64,000 nt of DNA from Cryptomeria japonica (GCF_030272615.1 NC_081406.1:469446400-469510399); one strand, 5' to 3'. Shown: positions 23,080-34,900, counted from the first letter of the stretch. The notes: generated by a model not told the origin, from the sequence alone. Numbers and translations: made by a program.

Positions 23080-24960
23080 TTGAAGAAAGGTACTTTGAAG
23101 ACACCATATGAAATCTGGTATGATAAGAAACCTAATGTAAGTTATTTTAAAATATTTGGAAGTAGATGCTATGTTCACAAAGATGATAGAAATGGCAAGT
23201 TTGATCAGAAGAGTGAAGAAGGAACATTTCTAGGTTATTCTTCTAGAAGCAAAGCATTTAAATGTCTGATCAAATCATCTAACAAAATAGTAGAAAGTGC
23301 AAATGTGAAAATTGATGAATTTGCAGAAAGAAATGATGAAGGAAATTACAAGGAACCAAAAGACTATGATGAATTTGTCTATGTTCAACCGACAAGTCTT
23401 ACCGAGAAGACTGTTGAAGAAAATAAAGAGAATATCCAGTTACTGAGTGATGAAGAAGATCATACAGAGCCTACCGAGCCTGTATTAGCCAAGTATGTCA
23501 GAAGACATCATGCACCAAGTCAGATTATAGGAGATAAGGATGATTGAGTGATGACAAGGAACAACCTGAGATAGAACACATGTCTGATATCTGAATTTGA
23601 ATCGAGAATAATGAAAGAGGCATTTAACAATGAAGATTGGATAAATGCTATGACAGAAGAGATTGATCAAATCAAGAAGAATGACACATGGACACTAATC
23701 CCAAGACCAGACAAAAATGTAATTGGTACAAAGTGGATTTTCAGAAACAAGCTAAATGAAAAAGGAGAGGTCATTTGAAACAAAGCAAGAATAGTTTGCA
23801 AAGGTTATGCTCAAGAAGAAGGGATTGATTATGGTGAAACTTTTGCACCTGTTTCTAGACTTGAAGGAGTAAGAACATTTTTGGCATATGCTACTTTCAA
23901 AAACTTCAAGATATATCAAGTGGATGTCAAATCTACATTTCTGAATGGAATATTAGAAGAAGAAGTTTTTATTGAACAACCTCAAGGATTTGTTGAAGAC
24001 AATAATAAATATCAGGTATGTAAATTGAACAAAGCTTTATATGGTTTGAAACAAGCACCTAGAGCATGGTATGAAAGATTGCACTCTTATTTGATTAAGA
24101 TTGGTTTTATAAGCACAAGTGAGAACAACAATATGTACATGAAGAATTATGAAAATAGAATACTGATCTTAGCCATATTTGTTGATGATATTATATTTTG
24201 TGGAAATGACTCTCTATGTAAGAACTTTGGAAATGAAATGAGCAAAGAATTTGAGATGTCATTAATCGGTGAGATAAAATATTTTATAGGTTTACAGATA
24301 CTGCAAATGAAAAATGAGATTTTCATTACTCAATCCAAGTACATAAAGGAAATCTTGAAGAAATTTGGAATGGAGGATTCAAAACCAGTAAGTACTCCTA
24401 TGACTACCAACTGTAAATTATCAAAGAATGATGAATCTACATCTATTGATGAGACACTTTACCGGTCCATGATTGGAAAGCTACAATATGTTGTTCACAG
24501 CAGACCAAACATAGCACATGTAGTAGGTTTAGTTGCAAGATTCTCTGTAGATCCTAAGGAAACACACATGATAGCAATCAAAAGAATTTTTAGATACTTG
24601 AAAGGCACTGAAGATTATGGCTTAGTATATCAGAAAGGAAATAATTTTGATTTAAAAGTTTATACTGATGCTAATTGGGCAGGCAACATTGATGACAGAA
24701 AAAGCTCAAGTGGAGGAGCTTTCTTTTTAGGAGAAAGACTAGTGAGTTGGCTTAGCAAGAAACAAGGATGTGTTTCTCAGTCAATAGCAGAAGCTGAATA
24801 CGTTGCTGCAGCATTGAATTGTACCAACACTGCATGGATCAAACAACTATTGGAAGGTATAAATGAGAAAGTTACCGAGCCAGTAACTATATTCTGTGAC
24901 AATACTAGTGCCATTAACATTTCAAAAAACCCTGTTATGCACTCTAAGACAAAGCACATA
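23080..24960 (+). pseudogene. Copia integrase C-terminus, reverse transcriptase and RNase H
   Basis: It is one frame throughout with stops at 23545 and 23776. It opens with the integrase tail (KTPYEIWYDKKPNVSYFKIFGS), then the pre-RT linker. RT motifs: [27 protein letters not shown] and the catalytic box FVDDI at about 24179. RNase [27 protein letters not shown] and FCDNTSAI. The frame is open for 375 codons from 23881. The copia part ends at 24960; the codons after that to the stop at 25006 belong to other sequence. It is the best preserved RT on the plus strand. Confidence 0.9.
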
Positions 24961-25166
24961 ACTCACTACAAGTCAGACTTTAAAGTCCGACCTGACAGTC
25001 AAAACTAAAAAACTTTCTAACTTCTAAACGACCAAACATAAAGACAAAAAATGAAAAGTGACTAACTGACTAAGTAGGTTATCCTTTCTCGGAGCACGTG
25101 ACATACGAAACATATGAGTTTTGTAGGGTTGCCTCATGATTTCAGCCAAGGTGAAATCAAGGACAA
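24961..25166. other. Junction sequence at the right end of the composite block
   Basis: This is 206 bp of unassigned DNA between the broken copia and the 8-bp repeat. It holds a near-perfect palindrome at 24972-24991 (gtcagactttaaagtccgac), a perfect 8-bp-arm hairpin at 25137-25159 and no coding potential. It is probably the far end of the outer minus-strand element. Confidence 0.45.
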
Positions 25167-25658
25167 CAATGTCTTAGTCCTTTGTGTTGTCCAATTGAAT
25201 CTTGAACTAGTGAACCTTTATGGTTCATTAGTTCCATGGTTCAATGTTTTTAGCTGCTAGGCTCAAAGATCAGGTAAGACGTGATGTAAGAAGATGGGCA
25301 TCATTGATCCGTGAAGGAATATTTCGAGCACTTGATGTGTTTTTTTGAGCAAGCTATAACTTTTCAAAATGGAAAGTAATCATTACTTTGATAGGTAATT
25401 TTATGAAGTGATGTGTAATTAATGCATGCATCAGGAATTGTATTTTCAAAGTTATCTCGCATGCATAAGCAGTATGGGGATTGTGTCACTGAATTTCATT
25501 TTAATTGTATCAAAGTACTTTAAACCCCATTTAAAAAGCCAAAATTAGAAAACAAACAATTCAGCGAAGGAAAGGCAATTATCTACTTCTCAAGCTCAGA
25601 AGCGACACAGTTTATGATGGGTGAGTTCAATCTTGTCCATTTCTTTCATTTCACATAG

Positions 25659-26108
25659 TGTGAGATTTTGCCAAGATCAAGGGAACAATGAAAATTATAA
25701 AAGAGAGGCAAAAGAATGACAAGAACAAATTGTATTCTCATCAATATGCAAATGATCAACTAGATTAACCAATACAATGAATATGGGCCTGCTTATATAG
25801 GCAAGGCCATATGGATGTACAAGCACACAATCATGACATGTGGCTCAATGAGAAACAAGGGTAGGTAAGAAATACTAGGGGTAGGTAGGAGAAATAATAT
25901 AATATTCCACAAGAGGTGGATGAGCCACCGAATATGGAGTGTAACAGCAAAATAAGACCACAAAAGGTGGAATTTCTCCTACAGGCTATATCCCTATGTG
26001 CACACTTCCTTAAGTGTCTCAAATCCAAACTACAAAGAGATGCATTATCCTAAGTTAACTTAAGTAAAGTGTAATAATATTTATAATGAATATTTATTTA
26101 CACCAACA
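25659..26108 (-). repeat. 3' LTR of the minus-strand copia
   Basis: In element orientation it starts TGTTGGTGTAAATAA and ends AAAATCTCACA. It lies directly after the polypurine tract. The region around 25790-25805 contains tatatagg on the plus strand; on the element strand no clear TATA box could be assigned with confidence. Confidence 0.9.
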
Positions 26109-26120
26109 CCCCCCCTTAAG
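26109..26120 (-). other. Polypurine tract of the minus-strand copia
   Basis: In element orientation this is CTTAAGGGGGGG, immediately before the 3' LTR. It is the plus-strand DNA priming site and fixes the element orientation. Confidence 0.85.
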
Positions 26121-26559
26121 TAAAACTTAGGGGAATGAAGACTCAAGTGAACAATGCAAGATGGGTCCCGGCTATGAGGCTATGATAGGTACCCATGTAC
26201 AATATGCAAATGCAAGCAAAACTATGCAATGCAATCTCTCACAAACGAAGAAAGGGAGAAAACCCTATGGGAAAAAACTCCCCCCCAAAAGAGAGATGAA
26301 TGTACAAAAGACTCTCAAAGAAGAAGGACAAAACCTCAAAGAGGAAAATAGTTACCCCCATAAGAGAGGAAGGAGAATTCATCTGACCCCCCCTAATGAG
26401 ACATCCCGCACCCCCAAGAGAGCTCGCAACTGCTGGAACTTACTCTCGGTGAAAGGTTTGGTGAATATGTCTGAAACTTGCTCCATTGTAGGACAATACT
26501 ACAAGTCAATGACCTGCTCCTGAATTAGCTCTCGAATATAGTGCATGTATGGATCTCGA

Positions 26560-27900
26560 TGTGTTTGGTCCGCTAGTGCTGGACTAGGTTCTTTGAGATA
26601 GAAATAGTACTTTGATTGTCACAATGTAGAACTATCAGCCGTGGAGTGGTGAACCCAAGCTCTGTGAGAATGAGCTGAAGCCAAATGGTCTTAGTCGCTG
26701 CGTTAACAGCTCCTCAATACTCAGCCTCAGTCAAAGAGAGATCTATAGCATGCTACTTCTTGCTCTGCTAATAAATGGGGCCTGAACCAAGGTGAAAACT
26801 ATAACCTGAAGTAGACTTACGATCATCAAGATCGCCAGCCCAATCGGACTCTATGTAACCAACCAAGCGAAGTCTTGTGCCTGCTGCATAGTGAATCTCA
26901 TAGTGATGTGTACCCTGGATGTAATGAAGGATACGTTTGGCAGCTTTCCAATGAAGCTAATGTGGTTCCTGCATGAAGCGGTAAACCATGCCAACTACAA
27001 ATGAAATATCAGGGTGTGTGTGAGTCAAGTAGATGAGACTACCCACAAGCTGACGATACAATGTGGCATCAATTGGTGAAGAACATTGAGCCTCAAGCTT
27101 GACTCCTGAAAGAAAGGGAGTTGGTGTAGGCTTACAAACAACCATATGAAAGTGTGCAAGTAGGTCAAGAGCATACTTGGGCTGCGATAGTGTAATCCCG
27201 AAAGGTGACTGTGAAATCTCTATCCCAAGAAAGTAGTGCAAAAGACCCAAGTCAGTCATGGAAAATCTGTCATGCAAAGCATATTTGACCTTGCTAATGA
27301 TGGATGCAATTCTCCCTGTAATGATCAAATCATCAACATAGAGCACAAGTATCAAGTGAGAGTCATCTTGTCGCAAAATGTAGACATTCAGATCGGAATG
27401 ACACCGGGTGAACCTTGCGGAAAGAAGAAAGGAATACATCTTGGCATACCAAGCCCTGGGGGCCTGCTTGAGGCCATAGAAAGATTTCCTTACTCTACAA
27501 ACCAAGGAAGTATCTTGAATGAAACCTATGTTTGCTCCATATAAATCTCCTCATCAAGATCACCATGAAGAAAATAACTCTTCACATCCATCTGATGTAC
27601 AGCCCAACGATGAGCTGCAGCAATAGCAAGTGTCAAGCGAATGGAGTTCATCTTGGCTATGGGCGCAAAGGTCTCAGTATAGTCAACACCTGGAACCTAA
27701 GAGAAACCTTTCACAACAAGCTGAGCCTTATACTTATCCACACTACCATTTGTTGCAAACTTGGTTTGATAGATCCACTTACATCGAACCATCTTTCTCC
27801 TCTTAAGGAGATGGACTAAATCCCATGTGTTGTTCCTCATCAAGGAACTATACTCTTCCTCCATAGCTTGATCCCACTCAGGAACCCCTGATGCTTCCCT
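26560..27900 (-). pseudogene. Copia reverse transcriptase and RNase H (minus strand)
   Basis: The RT N-terminal part (NTWDLV, KWIYQTK, VHQMDVKS) lies at about 27870-27560 in a broken frame. The frame 27505-26957 is open for 182 codons with [19 protein letters not shown], the catalytic box LYVDDLIITG, LHYFLGIEI and the RT thumb (YRQLVGSLIYLTHT). RNase H continues to about 26560 with SDWAGDLDDRKSTSGY, LTEAEY and HCDNQSTISISKN through several stops. The order and motifs are those of plant copia. Plus-strand ORFs over this region (26161, 27236, 27532) are antisense shadows. Confidence 0.88.
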
Positions 27901-28019
27901 AAATGTGTGTGGATTGGAAGTTGTAGCAATGAATGCATGTGGAAGATCCTGATGTTGTGAACGATTCCTCTGTGTATCTAAAGGATCCCAATAAGATAAC
28001 CCATAGACTCAAGTGTCTT

Positions 28020-29470
28020 TCAAGCCCAACAAGGTCTAGGTAGAGGTGGAGAATGAGGCTCCTCAATTGCATGTGGACCCTGTGGAGGTGTAACCCTGTG
28101 AGTCGGAGTTGAAGAAATCTCATCGTCTGAATCACTAGCATCACTATCCATAATGGAGGAAGGTGGAAGAGGTAGAGAGGCTAAGCTAGGAGAGCTTTCC
28201 TCAAAGTGAACACTCCTCTCAATGAACACCTCATGTGTCTTAGGATCCATCAATATATATGCCTTAACACCCTCAGGATATCCAACAAATATGCAAGACC
28301 TACTCTGAGGTTCCAATGCCTTGCGTTTCTGCGGAGGTATGCAAGCCCATGCTGGACACCCAAAGACTCTAAAATGTCTCACAATTGGTTTCCTACTAGC
28401 CCAAGCTTCAAAAGGAGTAATACCTTGCAAATCTTTGTGAGGAATCCAATTCTGGATGTGTGTGGTACAACTGATAGCCTCAACCCAAAAGGCAGGATCA
28501 AGAGAATGTGCATGAATCATACAGCTAGCCATTTCTTTGAGAGTTCTATTCTTACACTCTGCAACTCCGTTCTATTGTGGAGTGTATGCAACAAAATATT
28601 GAAGATCAATCCCCTCAAATATACAAAAATACTCAAGTCTCTTGTTCACATATTCCCTTCCATTATCTGTACAGAGAATATTGACCAGATTGTTTCTCCA
28701 CGAGTCTTGAAGTCTTGAAATCTGTCAAATACTTCACTCTTATGAATAAGAAAGTAGACCCAAGTGAAGCGGGAGTAGTCATCAATGAAGGTGAGGACAT
28801 AGCGGGCCTTGCTAAATGAAGGTGCTGGAAATGGACCTGCTACATCGGTGTGAACAAGTTGAAGAACTTCCAAATCTCTCCAAGCTTTCCCCTTATCAAA
28901 CTTCTCCTCGGGATGCTTGCCCATGGAACAACCTAAATATACACCCTCTAAAAAACTAATTCCAGGTAGACCTGTGACCATGTCTTTAATGCTGAGCTAT
29001 TGAAGATAGCGGTAGTTGAGGCAACCAAACCTCTCATGCCATAGCTTACTTTCTAAATTTGAATGAGTAAGCAAGGCCCTAGAAGGAGAACTTGGCACAA
29101 AGTTGGAGAATGAATAAAGCCTTGAGTTGTCATTGACATGTCCCACTGCTACCAAGGCATCATCATCAAGTTCCTTTACCACAACTGAATCTGGTGTAAA
29201 CTCAACCCTTTTCCCATTCCCATAGTGAGTGATTTGGTAGACAGAGAGAAGGTTGGTAGACAAGTTAGGAACATAAAGAACATTCTCAAATGTTCCATCA
29301 TCCATGTCAACTGAACCTTTCCCTTCAACCTCAACTTGTGTATCATCACCTATGTAAATGTGAGGTACCTTAGATGGCTCCAATGAAGAAAATTGCTCCT
29401 TTGTAAAACCCATGTGATAAGAGGTACCCGAGTCAAGTATCCACTGCTATGAAGAACCTGTTGTTGCCAC
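28020..29470 (-). pseudogene. Copia protease and integrase (minus strand)
   Basis: From the right: protease WILDSGTSYHMGF at about 29450-29405 (D-S-G present), preceded by a stop. GAG-pre-integrase (LWHERFGCLNYRYLQ) ends at 28997. The integrase core (28981-28646) includes HTDVAGPF and IDDYSRFTW. The C-terminal part (28532-28020) has HIQNWIPHKDLQGITPFEAW and VFGCPAW, then an acidic tail (SDASDSDDE). Frames change near 28990 and 28640. The second acidic residue falls in the broken interval, so catalytic completeness cannot be judged. Confidence 0.86.
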
Positions 29471-29476
29471 AAATGC

Positions 29477-30427
29477 TTACCCTTTTCCCTTAGACTGAGA
29501 GGAAGAGGAAGGAGATGAATCCTTATTTGTGTAGGCAGATGGCAAGTTGATGTTGTTTTTCTTAAGAAGATTTGTCAACTCATCAACTTGCTTGGTGTGG
29601 CATTGATGCTCATCGTGACCATACTTCTTGCAATATGCACAAGTTGCTTTATCCTTCTTAGGTGGAGTCCCCTTCTTGGAAGAGGATGAAAAATTTCCTT
29701 GTGATGGAGAGGATGATTTTCCTTTTTCCTGTTGTGGCTTTGACTTAGATTGACTCTTCTTCTTGTTGGAATATTTGCCTTGACTCCCTTGATTAGCCAC
29801 CAAAGCCTTGGACTTTGAAGAATTGAGAAGCCCCATGTTCAACAACTTAGATTATTCCAACATCAACATTTTTGTGAAAGCATCAAATGAAGGCATAAGG
29901 TAGGAACTCCCCATTGTCAAACAATGAGTTTGGAAGCTAGATATAAATGTTGCATATTCTGGTGCAAGCTTGTCCAACAAGTTGAATATCAACTCAGCAT
30001 CATTTTTGTCAATTCCACAATCCTTAAGCTTTTCTCTTAGCTCATTTTCTTTGGTGACATAATCTTGGATTATATCAAAAGTCTTGGGATCCAAGTTGGT
30101 GAGCTCATTGTCAATATTGTAACCTCTGATTTCATCAACTTGACCATACAATTTCTGAAACATATCCCAAGCATCTTTGATTGTTGTACACTTCTCAATG
30201 TGAAAAATGAGGTCATCTGATACATACTTACGCAAAGTTCCAAGAGCCATGCAATTATTAGTGAGCCATTCTAACTGAGCATTAGGATCATCCTTAGGAT
30301 CAAGTGGTGCTACTATTGTTCCATCTATGTAATGCGTGAGACCTTTTTCCGTTAATTTGCTCCATACTTTAATTTTCCATGATGCATAAATATGTGATGT
30401 TAAAGGTGGAAATTTATGAGGACTCAT
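29477..30427 (-). pseudogene. Copia Gag (minus strand)
   Basis: I place the start at 30427 (MSPHKFPPLTSHIYASWKIKVWSKL), because the 22 upstream in-frame codons look like leader. It is a UBN2-type copia Gag: W-K-I-K-V, LGTLRKYVSDD, IKDAWDMFQKLYG, LLDKLAPEYATF. One stop near 29852 separates it from the basic tail (KKKSQSKSKPQQEKGK) and a single CCHC knuckle, CAYCKKYGHDEHQC. This organisation is typical of plant copia. Confidence 0.88.
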
Positions 30428-31445
30428 TGCAAAAAAAATAAAAGAGTACAAGGAAAGAGAGGCATAATCACACAAGACACCCCCCAAATTCACTCAATCA
30501 AAGAACCCCCCCAAAATGATGATTTGGCACTTTATACTTAGTGCGTGTACAATGGGCCACTTGCAAAAAATGGCAAAGTGGACTTTTGATTTCAACTTTA
30601 CAACTGCCTCAATAAGGCCAAAAGAGACTCAAACTAATAATGCAAGAGATCTAAACTAAGATCCAAGCAATTTACAAGTACCAACTAGGCCAAATAAGAC
30701 CATTATCTGAAAGTACAATTTCCACTCAAAATCTGACAAAAAAATATACACTTTAAAAAAAACGGCACCTGAAAAAGAGGCCATATTAGCTCAAATGAAG
30801 CCTTTGAAGTTGCAAAATTGAGGATTGGACAGGTACAGCTGAGAGAATCCAAAAATTCCAAAAAACCTGTGCACCAAAATCAGAAAATAACCACACCACT
30901 GCAAAGAGAACGAAAAACTAGCCCAAATCAAAAAAAAAATTGCACCCAAAAAGGAGCAAAATTGAGCAAGTTATGAGCCTCCAAAGTTGACCCAAAAATC
31001 CAAACTGCTCAACAGAGAGGGGTCTAAATTTTTTTCAAAAAATGTTGACTGGGCACTGCCTGAGCGGCTGACTGGGCGCTGACTGTGCACTGATGATCGG
31101 GTGCTGACTATGCACTACTGACTGGGCAGAAGGTACGGACCCGCAAAAATAAAATTCCAAAAAAAATTTCACAAATTTTTTTCTTTTTCTTTTTGAGATC
31201 CGAAAATTTTGTACCGTACTGCCCGAATTGGGCAAAAAATTCTTCCAACACCCAAAATTTGATTTTCGCCAAAATAGGTCAAGTTTATACTCAATTTTTA
31301 TGGAAACGGTCTCTCGGACGCAACGGTGAGGTCAAAAATGCTCTAAGATGCCTCCAAAAAACACTGTCCCTCATATCCAAAAATAGAAACCTTCCAAGAT
31401 GTCTCGAAAAACCAATCAATTGAAGCCCCAATTTCTCTAATACCA
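30428..31445 (-). other. Long 5' leader of the minus-strand copia, with short repeats and an upstream ORF
   Basis: About 1 kb between the primer site and the Gag start. In element orientation it contains a GC-richer patch (+ coordinates 31044-31128) built from repeated CCCAGTCA/GCACAGTCA-like units, and a 66-codon upstream ORF (31235-31035) spanning that patch. The position suits an RNA packaging or dimerisation signal; the function is inferred only from position. Confidence 0.5.
31435..31445 (-). other. Primer binding site of the minus-strand copia
   Basis: In element orientation, TGGTATTAGAG sits directly after the LTR end. It differs by one base from the initiator-Met tRNA site TGGTATCAGAG. 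Confidence 0.85.
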
Positions 31446-31895
31446 TGTGATATTTTGTCAAGATCAAGGGCACAATGAAAAGTATAAAAGAGAGATAAAA
31501 GAATGACAAGAAAAAACTGTATTCTCATCAATATGCAAATGATCAACTGGATTAACCAATACAATGAATATGGGCCTGCTTATATAGGCAAGGCCATATG
31601 GATGTACGAGCTCACAATCATGACATGTGGCTCAATGAGAAACAAGGGTAGGTAATAAATACTAGGGGTAGGTAGGAAAAATAATATAATATTCCACAAG
31701 AGGTGGATGACCCACCGAATGTGGAGTGTAACAGCAAAATAAGACCACAAAAGGTGGAATTTCTCCTACAAGCTATATTCCTATGTGCACACTTCCCTAA
31801 GTGTCTCAAATCCAAACTACGAAGAGATGCATTATCCTAAGTTAACTTAAGTAAAGTGTAATAATATACATAATGAATACTTATTTACACCAACA
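31446..31895 (-). repeat. 5' LTR of the minus-strand copia
   Basis: It is 450 bp, the same length as its partner and about 95% alike by eye. In element orientation it starts TGTTGGTGTAAAT and ends AAAATATCACA before the primer site. Confidence 0.9.
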
Positions 31896-31988
31896 TATAG
31901 AAAAGAAGATTTATTCAATTTCTTGTTGCGGTCGTTCTAGGTTTATTTGTTTGCCATAGTTTAGTCTTGAAGTAACTGAATTGTCAAA

Positions 31989-34900
31989 ATGAGGTCGGTT
32001 CCTCCCAAAATGATTGTCGAACCCAGTCTCATTAGTTTTCTCCCAGAGTTTGGTGATACATCTATGGCTCATGCTGACCTTGAGGAGTTCACGAAAAGAA
32101 CTAGAAACCCTCACAGTTCTCCCATGATGCTGAGAATTGTGGATAGTGGTCTTATAGAAGTTGTCGTCTTCCTTCCTTCTCTACAATGTCCGGAATTAGT
32201 TTTGGAATGTATGAACAAGTATGATGCGGTCGATAGGTGCATTAGGGATGCCAATGGTGGAATATTTTTGAATGTAAATAGAGAAACCATTGTGCCCATG
32301 TTTAAAATTCTTGCCCGAGAAGCCTACGAATAATGGACCATCACCACTTCCTATGGCTACTTTAGTGAAAAGAAACCACAATACATAAGTGTCATAGCTA
32401 GGAATTGGTTGTTGAAATTTTGAAAGGTTGGTTCCAAGCTTCTGAAACCTTTAACCCAAGAACATATGATAAAGGAGGTTAGGGACATTATGATTTTGTT
32501 GCATAAGGTTAAAGGTAGTCAACAAGCCTTCTTTTCGAAGGATTAGATGTATTTCTTTATCCAAGTGATTTTAGACCAAAACAAGTACATTGACTAGGCG
32601 AGCATTATTGTGGATGGACTTCATGAGGGTTTGAGTAATATTCTAGTAAGAAATAATTTCTACATGACTTCGTACATGTTTTATTGCTTAGCCTGTGTTA
32701 GGCCATGGCCTGGACTCTATCATGAACCTTTTGTTGATAATATTTTAATTTATGATTATTACCCACACTTCCAGGTGAAGAGGTGTCATGAAAATTACAA
32801 GCGGGTTCATGATGTGTTTGTTGGTAGGTTGATTGTTGAGTTGTAGGGTAATGTGAACCAGCATATGTCTGAGCAAGCAAAACAACTGGTTAGTTCATAT
32901 GGGAGTTGATAGAAATATGCCAATAGTTAGCTCATATTGACAAAAATATTGTAGGAAAGAAGGATTCTAGAGTTGCTTTTCTAGTAGAGCTAGGTCATTA
33001 TATTTGCAAGACCATGTCGGATGCATTGAATTTAGAAATTGATTTTAAGAAGTTAAATCTCAAATACTATGTTCCCTAACAAAATGTTGATAGTAAGGGA
33101 TATGCACGGGAGCATTTAGTTCTCAGAGATGGTTTCAGTCATGTACCTGAACTAGAGAATTTTTGGGCAGACTGTGCTGATGAATTTGAAGTACATAGGA
33201 GAATGTTTTCTCAATTCATTGTACATCAAGTAAATTATTTTGGGTTGCAGATGAACATCTCTAAAGTTGAAGATATAGGGTAAGACTTGGTAGACCCTTA
33301 TTATACACAGGTTGTACAAGGGACTTTGATTCCTGAAATTGATTGGAATCAGGTTGAGCAAGATCAAATAAGAGTCATGTCCTTCCCACTCATATACAGG
33401 ACTGAGAAATGGTTAAGGCGACAAAGACTTGGAAAATTAACCATCAAAAGAAACCATGTTCCAGTCTGGAAAGTTTCATCTAACCAGCGTGTTGGACTTT
33501 GTCTTGCAGGTGCTTCATAGGTCAAGCTAGAAGCTGGTAGTTCCAAGGCTTCATTATAAGAGTGGTCATCACCATAGGTTACAAGATCTAAAACCAAAGG
33601 GAAAGGTAAGAAGGAACCTCAGATGATTGTGGACTTAGACTCATCCCCTGAATTTGAAAGTGCAATGGCAAAGAGGGAGCTTGAGATAATAGATGTGGAA
33701 GCAGGTAATGCAGAAGGCCTAGGAGCAGAGGGGACTGATATATCAAACTACATGATGGTACCCACTTCTGGCCCAATGAAAGATCTGACTAAAAAAGAAA
33801 CCAGTAGTGAGCATCCTCATTGGCTAGACACTACCCTAACCAGCAAGAAGAGGAACTTAGTTCCTACCTCGGTACCAATAGATGATATGGTCAGCAAAAT
33901 TTTGGGAAGGACTCCAAAGGCAAATAAATTGAAAACTATGTCAAGAATAGACTTTGAGTAAGATACCATTAATTGGACAACAAAAATTGCTCATCCTAAT
34001 GTAGATGCAGCCATAGGAAGCCCTTCATCAAAAGACTTTTCCATTGAAAAGATGAACGTTGGAGCCAGAACAAGGGAAACAGATGTCTATCATCTGGAGT
34101 CATCAACTAAAAGAATTGTCACATGGACTCAGAACGATGAAAAGGATAAGCAATAACTAAAGGAGACCTTGAGACATATGGCTGAATACATATAATAAAT
34201 CCATAGTTCAGATCAACAACCTATGTCTCAAATACCATCCTCCTTTGACCCTAAATCACTAGCGAATCAGAAGGCCCTTGAGCAGATTAAAAAATGCAAA
34301 ATGATAACTAAGGTTTTCATGGATTGTCTTGAGGGAATTTATAATTTAGGAACATAATATTTTATTAACTTAAGAAAGGTTTATGAAAATGCTCAGTCAG
34401 TCATGAAGGAATTAGAGAGAGAAATTACAGGTTGGAAAAATGAGGAATCTAAATGGGCAGCGGTAACAATGCAGATGCAGGAGGTGAAGACATATGGGGC
34501 GATGAAGTGCTTGAATGAAAAACCTGTGCCGAGCCTTGATGATAAGATTCTCTATGTCTATAAAAAGAACATAGACTATAGAAACTCCATAATACAACAA
34601 GCATATGGTGAGTTGGCTAAGTTGATGAATCACCTTTCTAAATTGATCATATCAATGCAAAATGACCTCAAATGCATAGGGATTAAGTGTTTAAAAGAAG
34701 ATGGAAAGACCATCGAAAGTCTTGAAGTTATAATAAAATCATTTGAGGGTAAGATCAATTATATGAAGGAGACAAAAGCATTGGACTCAAATGACCTATC
34801 AACCACATCCAAAATCGAATCGGTGGTATTCCTCTACATTGAACACTTGGGTGATCACACTAATCAGGTGGAGCGGGTCCACAGAGAAAAATAAGTGTGG

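Larger units (their letters stand above)
19362..24960 (+). mobile_element. Ty1/copia element, 3'-truncated
   Basis: It has a 5' LTR (19362-20896), a primer site, Gag, protease, integrase, RT and RNase H in copia order on the plus strand. The sequence stops abruptly at 24960 inside the RNase H C-terminus (after H-S-K-T-K-H-I), so the last part of pol, the polypurine tract and the 3' LTR are missing. The bases before the 5' LTR (19357-19361, ccact) have no exact partner at the truncated end. It belongs to the same family as the solo LTR at 3323-4785. Few stops in RT suggest it is younger than the gypsy element. Confidence 0.88.
16298..25166. mobile_element. Composite insertion block with 8-bp flanking repeat
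   Basis: caatgtct occurs at 16290-16297 and again at 25167-25174, and the gypsy LTR is continuous across it when the block is removed. The block holds a minus-strand gene-like region (17220-19361), then a plus-strand copia from its 5' LTR at 19362 to the RNase H domain at 24960, then 206 bp of other sequence. The ends do not show TG...CA in a way that gives a 5-bp duplication, and they are not simple inverted repeats of each other. Each end carries a perfect subterminal hairpin: arms 16307-16317/16330-16340 and 25137-25144/25152-25159. The class of the outer element is unresolved. Confidence 0.65.
25659..31895 (-). mobile_element. Minus-strand Ty1/copia element with two LTRs
   Basis: The 450-bp LTRs at 25659-26108 and 31446-31895 bracket gag-protease-integrase-RT-RNase H reading right to left. 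Flanking bases are catag (25654-25658) and tatag (31896-31900), a 5-bp duplication with one change. The other gypsy LTR has no insertion here, around 1900-1905. Counting by eye, the two LTRs differ at about 23 of 450 positions (about 5%). This is the second most complete element in the window. Point stops in RT make it non-functional. Confidence 0.92.

Noticed and set aside
24961-25008. Last 15 codons of the open RT-RNase H frame as part of the copia protein
   Set aside because: Similarity to copia RNase H stops at 24960, as shown by comparison with 36900-37041; the remaining codons are read-through into unrelated DNA.
16293-25168. TG...CA ends for the composite block, as for a normal LTR element
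   Set aside because: TG at 16293 and CA at 25168 would give flanks cccaa and atgtc, which do not match; the 8-bp repeat model explains the empty site better.
26161-28718. Plus-strand ORFs of 95-170 codons (26161, 27236, 27532, 28206)
   Set aside because: They are antisense to the minus-strand copia RT, RNase H and integrase, whose motifs are unmistakable.
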